DNA from: Dromaius novaehollandiae
Taxonomy: Eukaryota > Chordata > Aves > Casuariiformes > Dromaiidae
Reading direction: 5' to 3'
Assembly: GCF_036370855.1 (NCBI RefSeq)
Contig: NC_088099.1
Coordinates: 140,437,517-140,501,516 of the forward strand
DNA: 64,000 bases
The first letter of the stretch is position 1, and every line of letters starts with the position of its first letter. Under the pieces are notes generated by a model, which worked only from the letters and a program-made list of their open reading frames with translations, was not told where the DNA came from and made no database searches. Position numbers and translations under genes: made by a program. Positions 13,201 to 24,211 of this stretch are shown one piece after another.

Positions 13201-16200
13201 GGCAGAGATCAAGCATGGGCTGTTTCATTTCAAATAGAAGGAATTTAAGAATTTATGAGCAGATGAAAACTGAAATGGAAACCTGTTTTCGGTGTTTGTG
13301 ACACCTGTCCCAGCGTACATGTTGTAAGTAATGGACTTTGACTTGAAAACGAATTAAAGGGGCAAAGATTTTTCAGGCATTTTGTGAAAGACATAAGGAA
13401 AAAAACAAACAAAAAGAAGGCAGCTGATGGTTTTGAAGATGTTTAGTACAAAGGAGACTGGTCCAGCGGTGACCCAGTGACATTATTATTACAATTATTA
13501 TTTTGTGGTGTGGGAGGGGTGATCAGTCTGAATTGCTGTGGTAATTTTTATTTTTAACCAGTTCATTCTGTTGATGATCGGAAAGGAGAGTAGACAAGGA
13601 CAGCAGATGATCTATCATCCGCTCCAAAGAATTTGTAATCTTCTTGCACAAAATGAACTGTTAAAACTTGACTTGAGATAAACTTTTTGAAGTGGGAAAA
13701 TCAGCACCATATGTGTAATTTCTTCATAATTTCATAATGCAATCATGGTAAAATACAGATATTTTGCCATTACTGTATCAAAAACGATGAAAGTCTCTAA
13801 GCAACAACTTTAGATTTGAGAAACAACAACTGACTGCACGACTCTTCAGAAATGGCATTTTATTTATTTGGTGGTTACCTTCTCCTTCGGACTGTCTGTA
13901 CTACTGGCACTAAAAGTAGCCTGAAAATGCAGTCCAAGTGGACAGGAGAAGTAAGAGTCTATTTAAGAAAAATCAAATGTACTTTAAATAAAGTGTTGCC
14001 ATCAGACATATGGTGTCTATGTCTTAGCAAAAGTGCCTGTGCTCTAGTAGTGGAAAATGAGAGATGATAGAAAAATACAGAGGTAAGACTTCTCTGTTCT
14101 GATCTCACAGACTATTTACACCTAAAAAAATGACAATTCATGACTTCTGCATTGCACCCTGGAACCTTATTACCTGGCATGTGTGATATTAGGCGCCTGA
14201 AATGCTTAGTTGAAACAAACCAGTTGGTAGCCAGGATCAGTCCCATTTCTACGTTTAGACTATGCGGTGCCATCCAGCGTATTAGACATGATTCAGTTAT
14301 TCGCTACTAGTGCAACAGCTGATAGACTGGGAAGTTGATCTGTGCGATGCAAATCGCAATGAAGTTGGTCTAGTGTGCCTATAGCAGGAAGATGAAGCTG
14401 TGTCTACTGCTTAGCAGTGACATTAGACATCATGTCTAGAAGATTTTCTGCAATACTGAGATTCTTGAAAACAAAGAGAGAAGGAGATAGAGCAACAACC
14501 TACTGTTTTTCTTTTCAAACCGGAGCCACTGTCTTGAATGTCTTTTTTTTTTGGGGGGGGGGGGGGGGGCGGTATGCTGTAACTCCTGATAGAGTCAGCC
14601 CCAGGAAATGAGTCACAGAAACAGGCCTAAATGCGATGTGCACATGCTCTGCTGGCTCCACGCCTGGCTGGCATCACCTCAGAAACGCAGGCAGAGCAAA
14701 TCCGTGTTACAGCGTCTAACCTGAATCACCACAGTTTGAAAGGGGCGGGAAAAGAAGAGGAAGCTGGTGCAGGTTTAACGCTGGCGGGGTTTAGTATCAT
14801 ATTAATATCTCAGTGATTTCATACATAGAGGCTTACATTAAAGGTTTTTAGTAAAGCTTTCTGTGCAGAAATCTGCTTTAGGAAAGAAAAGCAAACAGCC
14901 AATCTTTTTGTGAAGGGCTGCAACCTCACGCATGGCTTTTAGGCAGTCTGTTGTGATAGCTGAACTGTGATGAGAAGCTATGCTGCCTATAAATGTTTCA
15001 AGTCCACACCTCCCACTTTAAGCTATTTCACTAAAAATAATAGGCTCAGTCCTCATAACCATGTCAGAAAAATCTTCTTAAGGCTTGGCAGTCAGCTCCA
15101 GATGGGGGATTTATGACTTGGGTTGGTGAATTTTCAATGTTATTTTTACAAGAGGTGACCATTACTGAGGTGTTGCAGCTTCAACTAATTAAATTAGAAA
15201 TCCAAGGAAAGCATATGCTCATGAAGAAGAAAACTCCAGAAATGTAATGCTTCATTTCCCAAACCACGTATGCATTCTTAATCTCTCACTTAATTTCTTA
15301 ACAGAAAAATACCATCACTGTAAGCCAATTGTGCTATGGCTTTTTGAGGCAAACTTGTTTGTTCAGGAATTTGAGCTAGCAGTGTTGCATTTGTGATATA
15401 CAATAAAATGCACTATAGAATCTGACATAGCACTTATTGAGTGATTTTTCTGTATTTAAAATTGAAACAAGCATATTTTCCTCTTCAATATTTTCAGGTG
15501 TTTTTATTTTTAACAGAAAAAATAGCAGTCTGATTAAACCATTAGATTAGTTACTGACATTAATAAAACCTTCTAGCTTTGTGGATTCTGCACATCACTG
15601 AAAAGTGAGTTGTTCTTATTAGGACCGTGAGGCTCATTTTGATAAGCTCTTCACTGAGACCTGTTTGAGATGAATAAGCATAGGCTTACGTCTTTCCATG
15701 GAGGTTTACCATTCTATGAGAGACCCTATGAACTTTGTATTTTGGACAATATATTGTAATATATAGCTCTGCATATTAAGCTTTTCTTTAATGAAAGTGC
15801 AGGAGAGTTTAGAATTCAGGTAGTATTTAGACTATTTCATGTAATCTGGATTTCAAAAAATATAAAAGTCTCTGCAGTCACAAATAGTTAACACTGGAAA
15901 TTATGAAATGCTCACTGTTTATAATTATTAAATGTTTTAGCCAGAGCTGGATTTATGAAATGGTCTCATTTGTCTCTTCATAACTCCATATAAATCTATG
16001 TGCATATCTTAATAGAGTATTTGGAGGATTATTTGCATGAAAACTGCTGATGAAGATGTGTCAAAATAGGGAAGTTATTTTAAGACAGCTATAGTAGGGT
16101 ATCTTTCTATCCAGTATGATGTTCATTAGCTTTGAAAAATCTTCTGAAAAATTCTGAAAAATTTCATCTGACTATTTTCATAAATCTTTGGGTTCCAACA

Positions 16201-16459
16201 AAAGCTAATAAAATCAGCTATGAATGCTTTAAATGTATTAACTACATTTCAGAGAATATAAACCACAGGAGGACTACATAGGTAATGTCAGTACAGGACC
16301 CTGCACTTTTGTTGTTTTGAACTGTGTAGTAGCATTCAGAGGAAGCGTAGTTCCCTCATCAAATTTCCATATATTTGAACTGCTTTTGCTCAGAGTTAAG
16401 GTAAATTACATAACAAATGTTATGACCATCAGTATTCATTCTAGGGAATCAAAGTAGCT
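10261..16459. other. Intergenic, no gene recognised
   Basis: Mostly unique sequence. Short open frames in the GC-richer part (10.3-12.3 kb) show no domain I know. Homopolymers include C12 (13031-13042) and T10 followed by G17 (14543-14569). Confidence 0.55.
14543..14569. repeat. T10-G17 homopolymer pair
   Basis: An uninterrupted T run directly followed by an uninterrupted G run. Its length is likely to be unreliable in assembly. Confidence 0.9.
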
Positions 16460-16843
16460 GCTGACCTTTAAATGTGAATGTATTCACATACCAGTATCCC
16501 AACCATCTGGTATGACCTGACATTTCCAGTGCTGGCACTCCTATCTCTTGGAGCCCCCCCAAAAACACTGCAAATATGATGACCTGTGCCTATGGCGATT
16601 GCCATCTTCCTCTGCAGACTCAAAGGACCTCTTGCACTTCTCCTAGTTCCATGTTTCCTCTGTTCCCGACATGCCACTGAATTATAGCCCTACTTGTTAA
16701 GGATGTTAAGGGAGCCACTGAATCCAGTGGACCCTGAACCTGGAGATTCCTCCTTCCTGGCCACTGGAGCACAGCCTTGTGCGCTCTGAGATTCTGGATG
16801 CCTCTCCATGCGTGTGTCCAAGACAGACACAGACAGACAGACG

Positions 16844-16850
<7 letters not shown>

Positions 16851-16874
<24 letters not shown>
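16851..16874. repeat. (AC)12 microsatellite
   Basis: A pure AC dinucleotide run, preceded by short CAGA and GCGC runs. Confidence 0.95.
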
Positions 16875-16875
<1 letters not shown>

Positions 16876-16959
16876 TGCAAAGGGAGGACGCTAACATGGC
16901 CTGCCACACAAACTGCTACAGACAGAGCACTGGTTTTGGCAGCAGCCACATATTACACT

Positions 16960-17440
16960 ACCAGAACTCACATAAGTGCAGACAGTCCAGTCCTGCTTCT
17001 CCTCTCCAGCTGATCAGAATTGAAGTTCACTAGTGAAAACACACAGGCCCTCGCTCTTTACATTCTCTAGCACACCCGTATGCATGGATCCCTCGAATAT
17101 CAGCACAACCTCTCAGTCCATCTAATATTCACGTCCAGATGTGGAGCCCCTTACCCGGTATGCAGGTCACCTCTTACTCACCAGCTAGCGCAACCTGATG
17201 TTTGCTAATGGAAAGGATGTATACACTCCCATATTCATTTCACAAGCACTTCTGCAATCACAGATCCCTTGACTATTAGCATGGGCTCTCAATCCACCTA
17301 ATAGCCATGCCCAGACCCTGGGGACCTTATGTAGCCATTGGTTAAGACCTTGAGTCTTTTCCAGATGCGAGTCTCCTCCGTCTCACTGGCTAGTCTAGCT
17401 TGAAGTTTCCTAGCAAATTACGCATATACAGACAGAGAAT
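16960..17440. repeat. Diverged tandem repeat, period about 180-205 bp, at least 2.3 copies
   Basis: The segments around 17101-17230 and 17285-17440 align by eye along their length. CTCTCAGTCCATCTAATATT is paired with CTCTCAATCCACCTAATAGC, and GATGTTTGCTAATGGAAAGG with GAAGTTTCCTAGCAAATTAC. A partial third copy precedes them (GAAGTTCACTAGTGAAAACA near 17022). Divergence is roughly 30 per cent. Origin unknown; a degenerate LTR or satellite is possible. Confidence 0.65.
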
Positions 17441-17468
17441 TACATTCACTGGGGGAATACAAGCACAC

Positions 17469-17825
17469 TCAGGTCTCTCCAGTTGCTGGCGCTTAGACCT
17501 CTCTCCCATAAACATACACCCCAGTCTCCAGTTGCTGCCAGATAGACCTACAGCCTGTGACCCATGGCGTCTTCTGCAGTTGCTGGCACCTAGACCTTTC
17601 AAAACACATACACACACACCTCAGTGCCTCCAGTCACTAGCACTTAGACCTACAAGCCCCATGGCCCATGGTCCCTCCAATTATTGACCCACAGACCTCT
17701 CCTGCATACCGGTCCCTCTGGTTGCTGTCACCTAGACCTACAGGCCCCAAGACCTATGGTCTCATCTCCAGTTGCTGGCCCCCAGACCTCTTTTGCATGC
17801 TGGTCTCTTCAGTTGCTGACTCCAT
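17469..17825. repeat. Minisatellite of about 45-52 bp units in alternating A/B order, about 7.5 units
   Basis: Each unit contains CTCCAGTTGCTGGCACCTAG followed by ACCT or a close variant. After AGACCT, odd units continue with CTC/TTC and a CATAC/CATGC segment, while even units continue with ACAGGCCCC and end near CCCATGG. The repeat therefore looks like a dimer of about 95 bp. It abuts the longer-period tandem repeat on its left. Confidence 0.8.
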
Positions 17826-18515
17826 TTTCCCATGCTTGTTCCTTCCCACTCTACCCTTATCCTCCTCTTTCCCTACCTTTAGCCCTTTCCCAAAATATGT
17901 TTTACATAAACCCACGAGCCCTTTCCTGTAGTAAGTGTCACAGTCCTGCCCCAAATATCCCGTAATACTCATGATAATTGCATTTCCCCCTTCTTATCAG
18001 CTACAATATGTAGTTCAGGTTGAGCATCTTTGAGGCTATGCCTCAGTAGTTCCCTTAATGGCTGGTTAGTCAGTGGCCAAAGAGTTCTGGTCTTCATTGT
18101 CTCCGTTATCACCTGGTCATTAATGTCTGTGTGTCTGTGCATTTAATTTATCACTTCCCTTGTTATTTCTTTTATACCAAATAGTCCTTAACCAAGTAAC
18201 TTAATGAACCCAGTGGTCTCCCATTCCACATATTGTTACACTACTGACTGTCAAAACTGTTGCAGAACTCAAGGCTGGCAGATCCCACTTGACTACAGAC
18301 TGCAGTTCCCTGATATCAAAGGCCAAAATATCATGATAAGATGGCAAGCCTAGACTTCACTGTGTTCATTGGAAGCCAGGATGTAGTTTTATGTGTTTTC
18401 TTCATGTTCAGGTAGACTTAAAGTACAGGGCAGGCATGTCACACAACATATTTCCATCTTTCTCCATTGCATGCCTACACATAATGGCGTCAGACAATTT
18501 ACTGACTTTAGCACG
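17826..18515. other. Intergenic, downstream of MEP1B
   Basis: A pyrimidine-rich start (17826-17880), then unique-looking sequence with no gene recognised. The MEP1B transcript probably ends just inside the right edge of this block. Confidence 0.5.
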
Positions 18516-18535
18516 GTATTTTATCCAGATGGTGC

Positions 18536-18541
18536 TTTATT
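18536..18541 (-). terminator. MEP1B: Probable MEP1B polyadenylation signal
   Basis: Minus-strand AATAAA lies about 120 nt downstream of the proposed MEP1B stop codon (18665-18663), giving a short 3' UTR. Confidence 0.6.
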
Positions 18542-18662
18542 TTCCAGACTGTAGAAACCTTTAGCATGATGGCTGAAATAATGATAACAGGAAAAATAAT
18601 GATGTGGTTGTCGTTTTCCAGTGATGCCCATCTTGAGTCCTTGGTACTTGTTTTCAGTATCT

Positions 18663-18680
18663 TCAGAAGGATGTTTTACT
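18663..18680 (-). CDS. MEP1B: MEP1B exon 15 (last five codons and stop), predicted
   Basis: A strong polypyrimidine acceptor (a T11 run, CTCCCATTAAG) is followed in phase 0 by SKTSF and TGA. The human protein also ends in a short peptide finishing with F, from a separate last exon. An AATAAA lies about 120 nt further on. If intron 14 were not spliced, translation would instead add seven or so unrelated codons and stop. Confidence 0.7.
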   Translation of the reverse strand, partial: SKTSF

Positions 18681-21600
18681 CTTAATGGGAGAAAAAAAAA
18701 AATCACATCTTGAGAGACAAGTGTGTGTGGCAGGGTAATATGTGTATAATGTGAGAGCATTACTTGGAAAGAAACCAAAATAATTTACTGGAAAGACATA
18801 AAGACATAAAGTAACAGTGCTAAGTGTGTGGCAGTGCACAGAATACTGCATCTCGACAGAGTATCACACACAGAATATTAGGACAAAATACAAAATGGCA
18901 GTGAGAGAGGAATGGAAAGCAGTTCCTTTTCAGTTCACTTCCAAAATTTCCCCAGTGTCTTGTGAGTCCCTCTAAGGTACATCATTCTTGCTCTTTCCAA
19001 GAATGAATTGGAAAGGCTTTAAAATGAGAGTCTGGATGCCTGAGACTTTGTGAAACTTCTCATCAAAAGCTGCCAAAATATCTCTTACGCTCACTGCCTT
19101 CTGGTTCAGACATCAGAACAGTTTTAACCTGCTACCTTCTTTTACCTTTCCCTAGACCTTGGCTTTTATGGCTACTTTACTCCTTGCAAAAAGAATGGCC
19201 ATTGAACAGAGAAACTGTTTTTCAGATTCGCTTTTTGTTTGGGGTTTCGGGGTTTGGTTTGTTTTGCTTTGTGGGGTTTTTTTTTTAACCACTATACAGT
19301 GACGCAGGTGTTTTAAGGTGCAAGCTTCAGTATAAAATGCAGTAGTAGGTGAAATGCAAGTCCACTAAGCAAAAGACAGATTTAGTTAAAAATTGAAAAT
19401 CAGCACATTTGCTCACATTCTCCCACTTAATGTGAGATGCCATCAGGGCAGATAGAGTGGTGGGGGCACGTTTGAATGAACTGGCTTTTTGTTGTTTGCA
19501 TTTAATAGAGTTTTTTTAGTTCCCAAGTTAGAGCCTTCAGACTTTAAAAAAAATCTTCAGTTCCTCCAATTTACTTTTTACTGAATTTGACTGTTCCTAA
19601 TGCAAGAAATCAGTGCTGTTGTTTGGGAGGATGTTGTTTGTTTCTTTTCTTTTGCAAAAAGACTTAGAAATATCTATATCTTTGACAAAACAGGCAAAAT
19701 ACTTACTTCTTCTAGGGTCAGGTTCTCACTGTTTTCCTTTCCTTGGCTGTATTTCTTTTTAAGGCACACTACGCTTGTGATAGTGACAATAAGCATAACA
19801 ACAAATACAGTTATGCTTGAAGAAACAGCTATTACAGTATTTTCTTGAGTTGAGCCTTTCTTCTCACACTTTTCTCCCATGTACCACCAATTATCACCTG
19901 CTGGACATCTGCAAAATAAAGGAACAGATGTGGCATCAACTAAACATTAAAGGAATGAAGAGGGCTTCCTAAAAAATTGTTATCCCCAATGGACTGTTTC
20001 CGTATCCTAAACCACCATGAAATTATCTTAAATTGGACTTCTGTTTTAAAGTTGTCTTGAGCGGCCTCCTCTCCTTACAGATAAGCATCTGGATTTGCTC
20101 CTTTCCCTTCAGATTCCCCCTGTTCTACAGGCTGTCTCTCCATAGGGACCCTTTGTGGGAAAACCCAGATAGCAGCCCCATGCTTTTGCTTGTTTAAGGC
20201 TTAGCTGCAGCTGGTCTATAGAGCTGCTGCCACAGAATGGTCATCTCTAGCTACCAATAGAGAGGCCCTGCAGATCACTCAAGCCACTTCTCTGCTTCCT
20301 GCTTTAAGTTTATAGCACTTCTGTTGAGAGAAAAATCATTCCTACTTCATGAAACTGTCGCTAGGACCCCTATCACTGCAGTATTTGCTTGTACTATTAC
20401 CAATTCGCCTTCTTATCCTGATGCAATTCTGCCTTTTGTCATGCTCAGCTTTTATACAATGTCCTTCTATCTCCTTCACTCAGTCAATTTAAAAAAGCCT
20501 TTATAGTGAGGAGTTGAATAAAATCCTAGCGGAACTGGTCCAGAAATTTTACACTGCTATTGTTATCCACTCAAGTCACAGTTACCATCCTCTAGCAAAC
20601 TTCATGCTCCTGATTCCTCATGTCTTTTTTTTTTTTTTTTTTTTTTTTTAATTTTCAGCTCATCTTACGGAGCAATTAAACGTTATGAGGTAAATGGGAT
20701 GGAGATCACAGCTCAAGCTCTGAAAGCATCCCTGACCAGATGGTAGCTGAACCAAAACTTAGGTGGGAGGATTCCAACACCAACACCTGCTTTGGAGCTG
20801 ACAGGGATGCTGGATAACTTGGAGGAATCAAGGCTTGGAGGTTGCTTAATCCTAAAAAGCATTGTACAGTGAGCATGTGATGGTCCCAATGATCTAACTG
20901 AAAAAAAATATATATGTGCAATGCAGCTGAGTTGTCACCTGTCTCTACCTTTTTAACCCTGGTTATGCTTTATGTTACTGTTTTTCTATAGTTCCTGTCT
21001 ACACCATTTATTCAAAACTATATTCTCCACCCTGGAAATGAATCTATTTGTAGTGTACTGCAATGTTATTGGCTATTTGTGTGATCAGGCTTAAACTAGG
21101 AGTTATGGATCATATCCCCTCTAGTTTTCCCAAAAAGAGATCAGAGGGGAAATTGGAGTCACACCTTCTTAATGAAGGAAAGTAGGTCACATACACACTA
21201 GTGCTTCAAATAGTTCAGAGATGTTAGAAAATAACATTTTCTTTTCATATCTTCAAAATCAAGCATAATGTTCTGCATGATATATATATTTTTCTTCTTC
21301 TTAGAACAGCTTCTTGATGTTTTCACAACCTGTTTCTGATGTGCTGCACAAGCCTCCTTACAGAACTGTTTTTAAGAGGCTTCTAAATGGGGAGATATAA
21401 CACTTAATGAGTCATACTGACTCTTGTTGTTCTCGGCCTTTAGACATTTGCCTCACAGCACTCCCTCAGTCTACCTGCCTTGGCACAGCTTCACAGCACA
21501 GTGTTACTATCTTCAGCCTCAGACTTCATCTGAGAGCTGGAACAATACTAATTACCAGGTAGGTTATATAAGTGAACCCACAGAGAATTAAATAAAAGTT

Positions 21601-24175
21601 GTTATTTGTTTTCTTGCAGGCCAAACAATCTTTTTAGTTCTCAGCCTCCATCACTAGTTTCAAAGGCAAGTTGCAACACTTTGGTAATTCATGGTCATGA
21701 TCTGCACTACACGATATTTATAAGTCAAATTCTGAACCAATGCTTTTGTTGACTTCCTGACTAAGAAATATTAAAAAGTATTTTCTACTGATAGAAATGC
21801 CAATTTCTTTCACCTGCATTTATGTTTAACTCTTATATCCTTTAAATTCAGCTGTAGGGATTTCTAAGATGTATTAGTCCATTTGATAATATTGGACTAA
21901 TACATTACTGAAAATAATAAGTATGTTTTAGATATAATTTACAGGTAAGTCAAGCAGAGTACTTCAAAACAGTCAGATGTCGAGTCTAGGAACTTCTGTA
22001 TTGCCCAGGCTGGTTGTAAGCTTAGTCTTTTGCAGTAGCAGTTGGAAATGTTTGCCTTAATTAACTATAGTTTATCTTTCCTTTCATTAGAAACAAAGAT
22101 TTATTCTACTAAAAGCTTTCATTACTCATCATCAGATTGTATTTGAGAGCGAATAAAGACAGTCACCTGCACACAGGTGCTTCATCTACAATAATGCAGA
22201 TGCCATCATTTTCACAAGGGTTGTCTGAACAGGAATCCAGAATATCTGTCACTGGGGGTTCAGTCAGGATGACAGAGGTTGTTGTGATGGGTGTTGTGGT
22301 GGTGGTAAGTCTAGTGGTGGGCTTGGTGGTGGTGGTGGACGTGGCGGTGCTGGTGGTGGTGGACGTGGCGGTGCTGGTGGTGGGCTTGGTGGTGGTGGTG
22401 GATGTGGCGGTGCTGGAGGTGGGCTTGGTGGTGGTGGTGGACGTGGCGGTGCTGGTGGTGGGTGTGGCAGTGATGGTGGCGGTGGAAGTAGGCCTGATAG
22501 TGTTGGCACTGGAATTATTCATAACAAATGTGGGTGAAGCACTTGGCTGAGTTGACAGTAGATGTGATATATCTGCACGAGAAAAACAAAAAGATACAAA
22601 GTTTGCACTCTATGCTATTTTTCCTCTTATTCTAATGGTAAGTTCTAGTAATAAAGAGAAAAGGAACCTGTGAATTATTCTAAATTGTCTTCATCTGGTA
22701 TAATGAATAAATAACTAGCCTTTTTAACTTTCAGGAGCATGCTGTATATTGAAAATCAACTTTTATGTTTTTCAGAAACAGACAGTTTTATTCAAAATAC
22801 TCTATTAAAAATGTTTCATACAGGAGTAGCATCATACTGTACAATTAGATTTTAACCTACACATGAGATTAATGGATTACACAGTAGATATACACACGTA
22901 TTTAGGCAACACACAGATTTAGGAAAATGTGATTTGACTTTAGCAACATGAATAGTCCCACTGACTCCCCAAAACACCATGTGTATTTATATCTAGAGCA
23001 CTAGCGACTTAGTAAATATGTCACACTGTGTATTTATTGTGTTACAAATGACACCAGCTGCCATCAATGTTTTCATACCTTCTACTGTTAAAAGAATATA
23101 AACACCATCTTCTTTAATAAAGTCGCGGCTTCTAAGTCTCTGATGAGTTAAGAATGCACTTGTTCCACTTCCTGGACCTCTCATGAATGCAGTTCCATTG
23201 GGAAAATAAGCTGTTGATCCCACTTTGTCTGGTCTATCCCAAAAATAATTTGATGAGGAATCTGGAAAAAATGAACTGTATGTGAATGTGGGGCCACTCA
23301 AGTGTTTTTTCTCAAAAGGGTCCCACTTTTCTCAGATAATCTTTGCTACAGAGTAGAACTAAGGATTCTCTCAACAACCAGCTTTGCCTGCCTCTGCTTA
23401 TTTGCTCATGGGTATCATGAATATGGAAAAACAGATAAGTTATGTGAAACTCAGGAATTAGGAGCAATGTTGAACCTGCCTATATCTGTAGATTTTTTGA
23501 CTGAGATTCCACAATGATGAGATGCACAAGCCAATGAACTATTTCTACGGCTGGGTTTGGTCTGAAGTATTGAGAAAAGAGCTTGCCAGAGAGGAGGTTA
23601 TCAGAGCGCTAGCTGAAAAACTGTCGTGGTTGTATTTCCTTTAAAGCATAGTGGGCAAGAAGATGAGTAGCACATGAATTATCTTTAAAATGTATCAACT
23701 CAGTGCTTCTCAAAAAAAGAGCATCCTTTGGATGTAGACCAGAGGTACTTGAACAATCTGGAAGGTCACAGGTTGCTGATGTCCCCCCCATCAAGCCCAC
23801 TTCCGAATCTCGAAGTTGAGCCTGGTTGTCTATGAAAGTCTCTGACACACACAAGGGGAAGAAACTGCCTGCTCCAGCATCTGTCTTGGTTAGAGAAGAG
23901 TCAGAAGGTTTCTCTTGGGCATGTTGGGCTACCAGCAGTGTATGAATATGCAAGGGAGAAGGGGCAGAGAGCAAACACAATGCAAAGTCCAGGGTATGAG
24001 GGAAGGAAAAGGGCTGAGCACTGTGGCTATAACAGCACAGAGCACAGGGAAAACGTCAGCCTCTGTGGGGGATGTAACCTTTCACTTATGAGGGAGGCCA
24101 TTTAGTCATGCTAGATTACCCACACTTTGCTTTCACTTAGAGACTGTCATAGAAAAGTGAATGTAAATGACTTTT

Positions 24176-24211
<36 letters not shown>

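Noticed and set aside
16620-16949. Minus-strand frames rich in CVCVC
   Set aside because: Produced by the AC microsatellite.
22137-22550. 137-codon plus-strand Val/Gly-type frame over the repeat, and a Pro-rich minus-strand frame
   Set aside because: Both are other-frame shadows of the MEP1B Thr-rich repeat, which has the only frame joined to meprin domains.
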